Shown here: positions 7,911-17,703 of the stretch, piece by piece
Layout of the letters: the number at the start of each line of letters is the position of its first letter
How positions within the stretch are numbered: the first letter of the stretch is position 1
The notes under the pieces: model-generated
The model's input: the letters and a program-made list of their open reading frames with translations, nothing else
Database searches by the model: none
Told to the model about the DNA's origin: nothing
Translations under genes and position numbers: made by a program
Origin: Bacteroidales bacterium
GTDB lineage: Bacteria; Bacteroidota; Bacteroidia; Bacteroidales; F082
Reading direction: 5' to 3'
NCBI GenBank assembly: GCA_017461665.1
Contig: JAFTXI010000047.1
Span: 1 to 37,849 of the forward strand
DNA length: 37,849 nucleotides

Positions 7911-9578
7911 TTAACTTAATCCTTCGATGTTACCATTGACGATGTCGATATTACGTGCTTGTGGATCTTTAGGCAATCCTGGCATACGCATAATATCACC
8001 CATGATAACGACAATCATCTCAGCTCCGTTGTTGATTATAATATCTCTTACGTTAAGGTCGAAGTTCTTTGCAACGCCGTAAGCTTTAGGATCTGCCGAG
8101 AATGAGAACTGTGTCTTTGCGATACAGATTGGATAATGTGAGATTCCCAACGACTCAATCTGTTTGATTTTCTTGAGTGCTATAATTGAGTAAGCTATAT
8201 CTTTTGCGCCGTAGATTTGCTTAGCCACTTTATCAATCTTAGTACGTACAGAATCTTCGTTTTCGTAGATATATTTAAGAGGTTCTGATGGTGAGTTTTC
8301 TATTGTCTCGACGACGAGTTTTGCGAGTTCTTCACCGCCTTTACCGCCATCGGCGAAGACGTTGTTCATGCAGAATCCCACTCCCATTTCGTGGCAATGC
8401 TCAGCAACTAATGCGATTTCTTCGTCGGTGTCGCTTGCAAATCTGTTGAATGTCACGATAACATTTTGACCGAAGCGTCTTACATTCTCGATGTGTTTGT
8501 CTAAGTTTTGAAGACCGTTCTTCAATCCTTCAATATTTTGTTCCTTGATTTTATCTTCTGGAACACCGCCGTGAAGTTTCAAGCTCTGTGCTGTAGCAAC
8601 GATAACTGTAAGTTTTGGTGAGAGACCAGCCTTACGACATTTGATGTCGAAGAATTTTTCTGCACCAAGGTCGGCACCGAAACCAGCTTCAGTGATTACG
8701 TAGTCGCCGTAGCTGAGTGCCATTTTAGTAGCGATGAGAGAGTTGCAGCCGTGTGCGATGTTAGCGAAAGGACCGCCATGAACGATAGCTGCTGTGTTTT
8801 CGGTTGTCTGTACCAGGTTAGGTTGTATAGCGTCTTTCAAAAGCACTGTGATTGCGCCAGCTATGCCAAGGTCGTTGACTGTCAGAGGTTGGTCGTCGAA
8901 AGTATAACCTAAGAGGATGTTACCAATGCGACGTTTGAGGTCGTCTAAGTCCTTAGCGAGACAAAGGATTGCCATTATTTCTGATGCCGGTGTGATGTCG
9001 AATCCGCTTTCTGTAGGGAGACCGTTGGCTGAACCGCCGAGACCAGTGACAATGTTACGCAGACTTCTGTCGTTGACGTCGAGCACGCGTTTCCATTTTA
9101 CTTCTTTAAGAGCGAGACCTGTCTTTCTGTTATGATAGATGTAGTTGTCTAAGAGCGCAGTAATCATATTGTGCGCAGATGTTATTGCGTGGAAGTCGCC
9201 TGTGAAGTGGAGGTTGATGTTCTCCATAGGCAACACCTGTGAGTAGCCACCGCCTGCTGCACCGCCTTTCATACCGAAACAAGGTCCGAGCGAAGGTTCA
9301 CGAAGCGCCACTATTGCTTTCTTACCGATTCTGTTAAGTCCCAATGAGAGTCCGATAGAGACAGTTGTCTTACCGACGCCAGCCTTTGTTGGAGTGATAG
9401 CCGTGACGAGGATAAGGTTGCTTTTCTTTATCTTCTCTTCATCGATAAGAGAAAGTGGAAGTTTGGCAATATATTTACCGTAATTATTTATCTCGTCTGA
9501 AGGAATACCTACGCTGTTGGCGATATCCTCGATTCTTTTAAGAGAAGTTTCCCTTGCTATTTCAATATCTGATTTCAT
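7911..9578 (-). CDS. fhs: Formate--tetrahydrofolate ligase
   Basis: This enzyme makes 10-formyl-tetrahydrofolate from formate, tetrahydrofolate and ATP, feeding one-carbon units to purine synthesis. The 555 residues match the normal length. The P-loop is [11 protein letters not shown] at about residues 62-72; the family usually has G-E-G-K, so G-V-G-K is a small variation. Also seen are [30 protein letters not shown] and [19 protein letters not shown]. It stands alone on the minus strand with its own -7 element and converges on the CPBP gene. Confidence 0.97.
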   Translation of the reverse strand: MKSDIEIARETSLKRIEDIANSVGIPSDEINNYGKYIAKLPLSLIDEEKIKKSNLILVTAITPTKAGVGKTTVSIGLSLGLNRIGKKAIVALREPSLGPCFGMKGGAAGGGYSQVLPMENINLHFTGDFHAITSAHNMITALLDNYIYHNRKTGLALKEVKWKRVLDVNDRSLRNIVTGLGGSANGLPTESGFDITPASEIMAILCLAKDLDDLKRRIGNILLGYTFDDQPLTVNDLGIAGAITVLLKDAIQPNLVQTTENTAAIVHGGPFANIAHGCNSLIATKMALSYGDYVITEAGFGADLGAEKFFDIKCRKAGLSPKLTVIVATAQSLKLHGGVPEDKIKEQNIEGLKNGLQNLDKHIENVRRFGQNVIVTFNRFASDTDEEIALVAEHCHEMGVGFCMNNVFADGGKGGEELAKLVVETIENSPSEPLKYIYENEDSVRTKIDKVAKQIYGAKDIAYSIIALKKIKQIESLGISHYPICIAKTQFSFSADPKAYGVAKNFDLNVRDIIINNGAEMIVVIMGDIMRMPGLPKDPQARNIDIVNGNIEGLS

Positions 9579-9622
9579 ATCAATATGTTATAAGTTTAAT
9601 TAGATAATGGTTGTTAACACAG

Positions 9623-9630
9623 CAAAGATA
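9623..9630 (-). promoter_or_regulatory. -7 promoter element for fhs
   Basis: TATCTTTG on the minus strand, 45 nt before the fhs ATG. No clear -33 element is visible. Confidence 0.55.
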
Positions 9631-9674
9631 AGAATAATTAGGAATTAGGAGTTAGGAATTAGGAATTATTTTTT

Positions 9675-9712
9675 ACACGAACTTGACACGAACCTGACAC
9701 GAACTTGACACG
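9675..9712. repeat. 11-bp tandem repeat
   Basis: Three copies of ACACGAACYTG (Y is C in the middle copy) and a partial fourth. It lies close to the left border of the restriction-modification island, and no function can be assigned. Confidence 0.85.
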
Positions 9713-9922
9713 ACTGTGGTACGAGCATGTTTTAGTTTACTCAAAAGTCATCGAACTATTGTCTATAACGAGATTTATACAATAAATCTTACATATCCTC
9801 CATAGATAAGCCTCTATAAATAAATTCGCACCCTTTTAAATGAGTCTAAAAGTTTTATCGTAATTCCCATATAAAATTTAAAACTTAACAATAAATAGAA
9901 CCGTCATCTCAGAATTTATTTA

Positions 9923-9930
9923 TAAATTTG
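9923..9930 (+). promoter_or_regulatory. -7 promoter element for XRE regulator
   Basis: TAAATTTG fits TAnnTTTG and ends 43 nt before the ATG at 9974. It would transcribe the regulator and the downstream island genes. Confidence 0.5.
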
Positions 9931-9973
9931 CACAAATCATTCAAGATTATTTTCATCAAAACAATTACAAGCA

Positions 9974-10249
9974 ATGATGTTATCAGAAAAACTAAAAGAG
10001 CAACGAAAGCAATGTAACCTGCCACAACGCAAGGTTGCCGCAGCTCTCGACATCGACACAGCAACCTATTGCAAAATAGAGAACGGCAACTATTCACCAA
10101 AGCGCGAACAGGTAATTGAACTCGCGAGCATATTGAATACTGACGCAAAAGAATTACTTACGCTTTGGCTTGCCGACCAAATCAAAGAAATAACAGAATT
10201 AGAAAAAGACATTGCTGAAGAGGCAATGGAAATTGTAAAAATGAGATAA
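9974..10249 (+). CDS. XRE-family helix-turn-helix regulator
   Basis: A 91-residue DNA-binding protein with an HTH_3/Cro-CI domain over about residues 3-60 (KLKEQRKQCNLPQRKVAAAL, then IDTATYCKIENGNYSPKREQ) and a short acidic C-terminal helix. The stop is followed after one base by the methylase ATG, so regulator and methylase are one transcript. In type II restriction-modification systems such small proteins (C proteins) often time endonuclease expression; that role is inferred from position. The gene is intact although its partners are broken. Confidence 0.85.
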   Translation: MMLSEKLKEQRKQCNLPQRKVAAALDIDTATYCKIENGNYSPKREQVIELASILNTDAKELLTLWLADQIKEITELEKDIAEEAMEIVKMR

Positions 10250-10250
10250 A

Positions 10251-12187
10251 ATGGAATTAAAATCAACAGCAATCAATAGTCGCCGTTATCTTGGTAACAA
10301 ATACAAACTACTCCCTTTTATTACAAGAGTGGTGAACGAGAATTGCCACGATATAAACACATTTGCCGACTTATTTGCTGGCACAGGAGCGGTTTCATCT
10401 GCATTTACTGATAAAACTATAATAACGAACGATATTTTATATAGTAATTACATTTGTAATTTAGCCTGATTTAGTTCTCAGAAATTTGATACAGAAAAGT
10501 TAAGTCTATTATTGCTACTTATAATTTAATTCAAACAAGCGAATTGAATTATATGTCGTCAAATTTTGCCAATACTTTTTTTAGTAGTGAAGATTGTTCC
10601 AAGATAGGAGTTATTAGAGAAGATATTGAGCAACAATATAAAGCAGGGAAAATTAATGAACGAGAGAGAGCATTGCTGATAACATCGCTTCTTTATGCCA
10701 TGGATAAAATTGCCAACACTTGTGGGCATTACGACGCATATCGTCAAGGAGTAAAGTTCGACAAACACATTGAACTTTATTATCCAAATGCTTCAAATGA
10801 TAATAAAGTTGAAAATTTCTGTTTTAATGAAGATATAAACTCTGTGGCAAAAAAAGTGGAAGCAGATATCGTGTATTTAGATCCTCCATACAATTCCAGA
10901 CAATATTGTGATGCTTATCATCTTTTGGAAAATGTAGCAAGATGGGAGAAACCTGCCGTAGAAGGCATTGCGCGAAAAATGGAACGTAAAAGGCTAAAAA
11001 GCAGATATTGTACAAAAGCAGCAGCAGAATCGTTTGAAGATTTAGTAATCAATTTAAATTGTAGGTATATCCTATTGTCATACAATAATATGAGTAAAAA
11101 AGGTAATGACCGTTCAAATGCTAAAATCAGTGATGATGACATTCTGAGAATTCTAAATGCAAAAGGAGAAGTACAGGTCTTTTCAGAAAGTTATAAAGCA
11201 TTTACTACTGGAAAATCTGATATACAAGATAATGAAGAGCGACTTTTTTTTATGTATATGTCACGAATAATAAGTAACCACATACAATCACCGCTAAATT
11301 ACACGGGAGGAAAATATAAATTACTTCCTCAAATTTTTCCTTTATTTCCTCAGAATATAAATTCATTTGTTGATGTTTTTTGCGGTGGTGGGAATGTTGG
11401 TGTTAACATTAATTGTCAACAAGTTATTTTCAATGACATAGATAAAAATGTTATAGGGCTTTTAAAGTTGTTCAAAAATATTCCTATCAATAATTTGATT
11501 TGTGATATTATGAACATCATAAACGAGTATGGTTTATCTCTGGTTTCTGAGCATGGTTATGAATATTACAATTGCAACAGTTCGGCAGGTTTAGGGAATT
11601 ACAACAAACAATCTTTTTTTAAATTACGTGAATATTTCAATGCACTAAAAAGAAAAGATAAAAAGTATTATACTTATCTGTATGTGCTTATTATTTATGC
11701 TTTTAACAACCAAATAAGATTTAATTCAAAAGGTGAATATAACTTACCTGTAGGCAAACGTGATTTCAATGGTGACATGCAAACGAAATTAAAAAAATTT
11801 GTTGTGAGACTACAAGAAAAAGAATGTTCGTTTATAAGCCGAGACTTTAGATATTTTTCCTCGCAAAGACTAACACCTCAAGATTTTGTATATGCAGATC
11901 CACCATACTTAATAACATGTGCAACATATAACTAGCAAGGTGGTTGGACTGAAAATTTAGAACATGCATTGTATCACTATTTAGATGAGTTGCATACTCA
12001 CAATATACGCTTTGCCTTATCAAATGTCTTGACAAGCAAAGGCAAGGTGAACAATATTTTGCAAGACTGGCTTACCAATAATCCGCAATATGTTTGCCAC
12101 CACCTAAATTATAATTATTCAAATTTAAATTATCATACAATTGACCGAAGCACAGGTAGTGATGAGGTCTTAATTACAAATTACTAA
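10251..12187 (+). pseudogene. Fused double DNA adenine methylase, disrupted
   Basis: Two D12-class (Dam-like) N6-adenine methylase domains are fused, as in FokI-type methylases that modify each strand of an asymmetric site with a separate domain. Domain 1 has RRYLGNKYKLLPFI, the AdoMet motif DLFAGTGAV and DPPYNSRQY (10880-10891). Domain 2, from about 11290, has NYTGGKYKLLPQIF, DVFCGGGNVG and DPPY (11897-11908). Three lesions break it: TGA at 10467-10469 where a Trp codon would fit, a one-base loss in the A-run at 10495-10498, and TAG at 11933-11935 where Glu would fit (N-[E]-Q-G-G-W-T). After repair the frame runs to the TAA at 12185-12187. Base composition is AT-richer than flanking genes. 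Confidence 0.85.
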
Positions 12188-12191
12188 TATT

Positions 12192-14167
12192 ATGGCACAA
12201 TTAGAAGATATAGTTTATAAAAGTTATTGCTGGTGTTTCGGAACGACAAGTTTTAGAACTAAAAATTTTAACCGCAAAATAAAAGAACAATTATTGTTGC
12301 TAAAAAACTTTTTTGACTTGCATCAGCATAAAAATCAAACTTGGGAAAACAACAATAGGTTACAAGAAGAATACTACTTGTATATGCAAAAAAAATGGTT
12401 TTGTTTATGGTGATGCACAACGAAAAGACAAAGATGCAAGACAAAAGACTTCTGGTCTTGTTGATTTAGGTTTAATTGACACTAATAGACGATTAACAAT
12501 TGCAGGACAAGCCCTCCTAAGTATAAGTCAATCTGACGATTTTGTGTCGAATAATTTTCTCAAAATTCCAAAAGATAGTTTTATCTATCTAAAACAAATT
12601 CTAAAAACATCTATTTCGGTTGAGTCCGATACGGTTAGACCTTTAATTGTTTTGTTGTATTTACTTTCAAATCTTGAATATTTAACTATTGATGAGTTTA
12701 CCTTTCTTCTCCCTTTATGCACAAATGCAAATAATACAGAACATATAAAAAATCAAATACAGCTTTTAAGACAAGGTAATCAATCAATTGACAATGTGAT
12801 AATATCAATACTTCTTGCAAAAGATAATTATCAAAAAGATTACAGTACCTGCTTGAAAACGACGTAAACGATGATGTAATATGTGCTATTGGAATAAACA
12901 GAAAAAGTCGCCGATATGATATGGCATACGCAGATTTGTATAAAAAACTACATTTAGTATTCTTTGAAAAACAAACAAATAATATTGCAGGATTACTTAG
13001 GGCAATCAAAAAAGTTAATATTGGAAAATGGTGGCGTCAATATTTGTTTGATACCTCGAATGAGAGGGCGATAAGAAACAATTCAGAAGAACATATTAAT
13101 GCAAATGTATTTCAGAATTGCACAAATGAAGAAGATTTTAAGAAAGCATTCTTTAAAATCTTGCACCTATTCAAAGCGAAAGCAATTCTATCTGATTATT
13201 TTGATCTCAATAGAAGATACATAAAAACAACTGATATTATACTTTTCGAAGATGGCCAAGTAAAACTTGATGTTGTTCCAAAACAATTTTTCAGTTCGGC
13301 GATAAATCAGTTATATCAGGATGCTTTTATTCATTGTTCGTTACTACATACCAATTGCGACTTAGTCGATATTTCGTCATCACTTGTTTACAATGAGCAA
13401 CAAATAATATCAAATCTGAATTCTGATTTGGGAGAATCTATATCTACTATTGAAGAAGCGTATTCTATAGTAGACAAAAAGCGATATGAACGATTTGGCA
13501 AACTAATCGAGAGCAAATTTACTGATGAAAATTTGTTGACTTTATTAGATAAATTCAATAGTCGAGATGATGACTTTATTAATAGTATGGTCACAGACAA
13601 TGCTGATATTCCAACTATTTTTGAATATGTATTAGGCATTATATGGTACAAAGTAAGTAATCAACAAGGTAAAATTCTTGATTACCTTAAACTTTCGTTA
13701 GATGCTGATTTGCTACCAGTCACTCATGCCGCAGGAGGCGAAGCCGATATTGTATATGAATATAGTGAAACAGATTCATATCCTGAACACACCCTGCTGT
13801 TAGAAGCTACACTTGCCGATAGTACCAATCAACGAAGAATGGAAATGGAGCCAGTTTCTCGGCACTTGGGAAATCATTTATTGGCAACTCGTAATCTTAA
13901 ATCCTATTGTGTTTTTGCGACAAACAATCTTAATATCAACGTAATTTCTGATTTTCGTAATCGTAAAACATCATTTTACTATAATACGCAAAATCCAGAT
14001 GATTATATTGAAGGTATGAAGAAATTCCATTGGAAATTTCTGATTTGAGAAACATTATTGAGCAGAGAAAGAAATATCCCGAACTCTATCAAAAATTTGA
14101 AACTGCATTTTGCTCCGAAGAAATGCATGCAAAAAAATGGTATGACAATTTTGTAAAAATGGTTTAG
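12192..14167 (+). pseudogene. AlwI-family type II restriction endonuclease, frameshifted
   Basis: Reassembled across three frameshifts, this reads as a roughly 658-residue AlwI-family endonuclease; that family cuts at a distance from short asymmetric sites. Lesions: an extra A in the A8 run at 12388-12395, a missing A in the A5 run at 12833-12837, and a missing base near 14018, after which the tail continues as EIPLEISDLRNIIEQRK to the TAG at 14165-14167. The catalytic region is readable: PTIFEYVLGIIWY, then HAAGGEADIVYEY, LLLEATL and QRRMEMEPVSRHLGNHL. The likely acidic catalytic residues (E of TIFEY, D of GEAD, E of LLEAT) are kept. It begins 4 nt after the methylase and ends 1 nt before the next methylase. 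Confidence 0.8.
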
Positions 14168-14168
14168 A

Positions 14169-15344
14169 ATGAATAGTTTCAACGACTTCAAACTCTTATG
14201 TGGTAACGCAATGCAACTACTTCAGCAAATGCACGAACAATTTGATATGATTTTTGCTGATCCACCGTATTTTATTTCAGGCGGAGGGAAAACTATTCGA
14301 GGTAATAGGGTTATAGTTGCAAATTTTGGAGAATGGGACAAAATCAGACCCGATAAAGAAAAAGATGAATTTAATTACCAATGGCTGTCTTTGTGTAGAG
14401 AAAGACTTAAAGATAATGGTACTATATGGGTGTCGGGAACTTTTCACAATATATATTCCGTTGCTCGTTGTATGACTGATTTAGGGTATAAGATATTGAA
14501 TGTGATTACTTGGCAGAAAGTTGATCCTCCTCCATCATTAACAGGAACACGTTTCAATTTTTCAGCTGAGTTTATAATTTGGGCAGCAAAATCTGACAAA
14601 AGTAAGTACTATCTAAATTTCGACCTTATGACTCAACTTAATGGTGGCAAACAAATGCCTGATGTTTGGAAATTGCCTTCGGTTGGATCATGGGAAAAAC
14701 GTTGTGGCAAGCACCCAACTCAAAAACCGTTGCGTCTTTTGTATCGAATTATTCTTGCAAGTACTCGTCAGGGAGATACTATCCTCGACCCTTTTGCTGG
14801 TAGTTGCACAACGGGAATAGCAGCCAACCTTCTTGGTCGTAATTTTATCGGCATAGACCAATGTCAAGAATATTTAGACTACGGCATTCGCCGTCGAAAA
14901 GAAATAGAAGAACCTGTAATGGCACAAAAGATTTTCCGTAAAATGTCGGAAAATCCTGATGAGGTTATGGTAATGGTCAATCATTGTCGCAAAGAAACCA
15001 AGCAACTCATGATAGATAAAAGTATTTGCTATCTTCGTGCAGGCGATTCAAAGGGTTCATTGCTGGTAACACCTGGATTTGAACGTATGCAATATGTTCT
15101 TCTACATACAGGTGGTGAAGATTGCCATTTATTCCGCTTGAAAACCAAAGGTCATTTCCAAATCTGGACAAAAGAAACCCTTGAGAAGTACGGATTTCAT
15201 CCAGAACACGCACCATATTACGTGGTATTGCATTTTGATAACTCAAAAGAGATTGAAATACCTAAGCAACCAAATTTGAAACAAAAAATCAATACATATC
15301 GAGCAAAAATTCGTCCATTGAGTGATTTTCTCGGATTAAACTAA
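14169..15344 (+). CDS. DpnA/MboII-like DNA (N6-adenine) methyltransferase
   Basis: An intact 391-residue beta-class methylase: catalytic D31-P-P-Y precedes the AdoMet motif L-D-P-F-A-G-S-C-T-T-G (about 206-216). Other family landmarks are ISGGGKTIRGNRV, WVSGTFHNIYSV, ITWQKVDPPPSLT and GKHPTQKPLRLLYRII. The layout strongly recalls DpnA (DpnII-type, GATC). The AdoMet motif has Cys where Gly is usual (DPFxGxGTTG). The last 130 residues form an extra domain resembling those attached to restriction-associated adenine methylases. It is the only methylase of the island without a lesion, so the DNA may still be modified. Confidence 0.87.
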   Translation: MNSFNDFKLLCGNAMQLLQQMHEQFDMIFADPPYFISGGGKTIRGNRVIVANFGEWDKIRPDKEKDEFNYQWLSLCRERLKDNGTIWVSGTFHNIYSVARCMTDLGYKILNVITWQKVDPPPSLTGTRFNFSAEFIIWAAKSDKSKYYLNFDLMTQLNGGKQMPDVWKLPSVGSWEKRCGKHPTQKPLRLLYRIILASTRQGDTILDPFAGSCTTGIAANLLGRNFIGIDQCQEYLDYGIRRRKEIEEPVMAQKIFRKMSENPDEVMVMVNHCRKETKQLMIDKSICYLRAGDSKGSLLVTPGFERMQYVLLHTGGEDCHLFRLKTKGHFQIWTKETLEKYGFHPEHAPYYVVLHFDNSKEIEIPKQPNLKQKINTYRAKIRPLSDFLGLN

Positions 15345-15357
15345 ATATTTTGCAAAT

Positions 15358-15531
15358 GAATATCTCTAACCGAAGCAAAAAAACAATTAAAACAGATTTT
15401 CGGAATAGAACATTCTATAACGAACAATGAGTCTCCCCTCGCTCGTAGAATCGGTTGTCATCATAAAAGAAAACATTGAAAAATTAGGAAAGACAGCATC
15501 AATACAGAAAATCAGTTCATGGGAAGTTTAA
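15358..15531 (+). pseudogene. Small decayed gene at end of the island
   Basis: No single frame is open, but pieces of three frames join into one helical protein: M-N-I-S, then LTEAKKQLKQIFGIEHSITN and ESPLARRI, then SVVIIKENIEKLGKTASIQK and ISSWEV before TAA. The second break is explained if one copy of a 5-bp direct repeat AATCG was lost near 15443. I do not recognise the family. It follows the intact methylase by 13 bp and was probably the last gene of the island operon. Confidence 0.5.
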
Positions 15532-15554
15532 AATCCGTACAATTGTTAATTTAA

Positions 15555-15607
15555 AAGACGTGTCAATAACATCTCTTTTATGTTTTATAGGTGTTGTCGA
15601 CGCGTCT
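15555..15607. repeat. Palindromic repeat, family A copy 2
   Basis: Arms AGACGTGTCAATAACAT and GTGTTGTCGACGCGTCT pair with four G-U-type mismatches. The loop is 19 nt. It lies between the convergent island operon and the B12 operon, followed by a TTATGAATTATGCATTATG word (about 15621-15641). Confidence 0.8.
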
Positions 15608-15643
15608 CCACAATTACGCATTATGAATTATGCATTATGAATT

Positions 15644-17692
15644 TCACTCTCCCCATTTCGGCGTTATCCCTAAGAACACCTCGAAGTTGATTCCGGGCAT
15701 AGGTCGCGACAATACTGAGAGATATTCTTCATTGAAGAGATTGTTGATAGCTCCTTTTATCGAGAAGTCTGCCCATTTGCATGATAGCGTCTTCTCCAAG
15801 CTGATGTTACTCATAAAATATTGCGGCAGCTTTCCCGTCAGAGTGACATCGTTCGACGACATTGTGTATCGCTCTGAATAATAACACCATTTATATAGGA
15901 ACGACCATGTCTTCCATGACAATCTTCCCATGACTGTCGATGAATATTCAGGAATATAAGGCAGCTGCTTTCCCACCGACTGATCTGCTGGAGAACGAGG
16001 CTCGCCTTCGTTGATTGATGGCGTCCACGACAAAGTGCCATTGAGTGTCAGATGCCAATCTTTCGACAAGGCGACATCCAAGTCGCCTTTCATCTCTATG
16101 CCATAAGCGTGTACGTCTTTGATATTGTCGGGCGAGAAGAATCCTTTTGGTGTCGGCAGCCAGATAATCCAGTCGTTGATAAACGACTCGAACCAGTTTG
16201 CCGATGCGCTGAGCTGATAGACTTTTTCTTTTCCTATCGCGAACGAAAGTCCCGCGTCGTAGGTCCAGCCGTTTTCTTTTTTCAAGTCGGGATTGCCGCC
16301 AGGCATGAAATACAAGTCGTTGAGCGACGGGAATCGGAAGTTACGCGAAACGGAAGCTTTTACCACCACATCGCCTTTTTTTGAAATCACGCCGTCGATG
16401 AAAAACGCAGGTATGATAGGCGTCCATTCGTTACCGAACATTTCCTCACGTATCACCAACGACATTCCCAAACGGTCGATGGGTCGCCATTTTGCCGAGA
16501 TAGAATTACTTAACTCTATGCGTCCTTTTCGATAGCCTACTATCGCCTTATTTCCGTCCTGCTGCAAGATACTCTTGTCGCGACTCTCAACAAAATGCTG
16601 ATGAGCAGTGACATTAGCGGTGAACAGCCATTTCTTACCCATATAATAATCGCTCTCCACCTGTCCGAAGAAAGTGTTTATCTCACTACGCGACTGCGTC
16701 ATGTTAGCCATGATACCGTTACCCAAATCGCGTTTGTAGTCGTAAGCCATATCAGTATGAATGTAACCGCCCTTAGAAGCGAGTTTCCAATTTTCACTCA
16801 GATGATCCCACGACATTACGGTGCGAAACGTATTCTCTCTCTGACGGTTTTCAAATTCTGTGTCGTCACCATAATCGACGGTGAGCATCGCCAATTCTCT
16901 GTTGGAATTTATGTACCAGGCATTCAATCCAAACCTGTCGCCTCTTTTGTTGTCGTAATATGCTTCTTGCAGAAAATGAAAATCTTTGAAAGCTCCACTC
17001 CTATTTCGCTCTATCGGATAATACTGACCGATGATATTCATATTCTCGTCATAGATGTTTTCCTTCTTATCATGGTTACGATATTTATAATCGTTTGGGG
17101 AAGAAGAATAAACCACACGCGTCGATGTCTGCCAATGCATATTGCCGTAAGTCAATCTTAAAAACTCATCGAAGGTTTTAAAAGAACCGACACCTTGAAT
17201 ATATTGCAAGCCAAAGCCATCGGCTTGTGCCGGTTTGGTAGAAAGTTTCACCGATCCGCCGAGACCGCCGCCCGTCTCATTGACAGACGAGGTTCCGTGC
17301 AGCAGCACTGCGTCATCGATGAAATAAGAAGGTATCATCGAGAAGTCGGTCATGCCGAGCATCGGGTTGTTTATCTTCATACCGTTCCAAGACACCTGCG
17401 TATGCGATGCCGACGTGCCTCGAAACGCCACAGTAGATAATGTGGCACGTCCATAATTTTTTACAAATATAGGCGAGTTGAACGTAAGGACATCGGCGAC
17501 AGAAAGAGCTATATTTTCACTCAAGACTATGGAGTCCAATCTTGTCTGCTGAGTACCAATCTCTTTAATTGGACGCTCGGCGTATATCGTAACCTCAGGA
17601 AGATTCAAATACCATTTAATGTCGTCATCTTCCTGACTTAAAACCAAAGTAGGAAATAAAACAAACAATAATATAATGTGTAACTTTTTCAT
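15644..17692 (-). CDS. btuB: TonB-dependent receptor, probable cobalamin transporter
   Basis: An outer-membrane beta-barrel receptor. From the ATG at 17690-17692 it has 682 residues: signal peptide MKKLHIILLFVLFPTLVLSQ, a TonB-box-like PEVTIYAE, a plug domain (about 45-150) with NYGRATLSTVAFRGTSASH and NETGGGLGGSV, and a barrel ending in INFEVFLGITPKWGE, where a C-terminal aromatic-rich strand is expected. A longer frame with 8 more codons overlaps the upstream gene's stop but breaks the signal peptide. It is the last gene downstream of a cobalamin riboswitch and next to a BtuG-like gene, so B12 or cobamide uptake is the likely function. Confidence 0.87.
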   Translation of the reverse strand: MKKLHIILLFVLFPTLVLSQEDDDIKWYLNLPEVTIYAERPIKEIGTQQTRLDSIVLSENIALSVADVLTFNSPIFVKNYGRATLSTVAFRGTSASHTQVSWNGMKINNPMLGMTDFSMIPSYFIDDAVLLHGTSSVNETGGGLGGSVKLSTKPAQADGFGLQYIQGVGSFKTFDEFLRLTYGNMHWQTSTRVVYSSSPNDYKYRNHDKKENIYDENMNIIGQYYPIERNRSGAFKDFHFLQEAYYDNKRGDRFGLNAWYINSNRELAMLTVDYGDDTEFENRQRENTFRTVMSWDHLSENWKLASKGGYIHTDMAYDYKRDLGNGIMANMTQSRSEINTFFGQVESDYYMGKKWLFTANVTAHQHFVESRDKSILQQDGNKAIVGYRKGRIELSNSISAKWRPIDRLGMSLVIREEMFGNEWTPIIPAFFIDGVISKKGDVVVKASVSRNFRFPSLNDLYFMPGGNPDLKKENGWTYDAGLSFAIGKEKVYQLSASANWFESFINDWIIWLPTPKGFFSPDNIKDVHAYGIEMKGDLDVALSKDWHLTLNGTLSWTPSINEGEPRSPADQSVGKQLPYIPEYSSTVMGRLSWKTWSFLYKWCYYSERYTMSSNDVTLTGKLPQYFMSNISLEKTLSCKWADFSIKGAINNLFNEEYLSVLSRPMPGINFEVFLGITPKWGE

Positions 17693-17703
17693 TTCATCAA
17701 AAT

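Larger units (their letters stand above)
9579..9973. other. Spacer before the restriction-modification island
   Basis: This 395-bp spacer between divergent genes holds the fhs -7 element, GAATTAGGA words at about 9640-9667, an 11-bp tandem repeat (9675-9712) and the -7 element of the XRE gene. The stretch 9715-9915 shows no feature I can support. Confidence 0.6.

Noticed and set aside
12192-14167. Programmed ribosomal frameshifting in the endonuclease gene
   Set aside because: Three shifts in different directions without recoding signals, next to a methylase with nonsense codons, fit decay or sequence error better.
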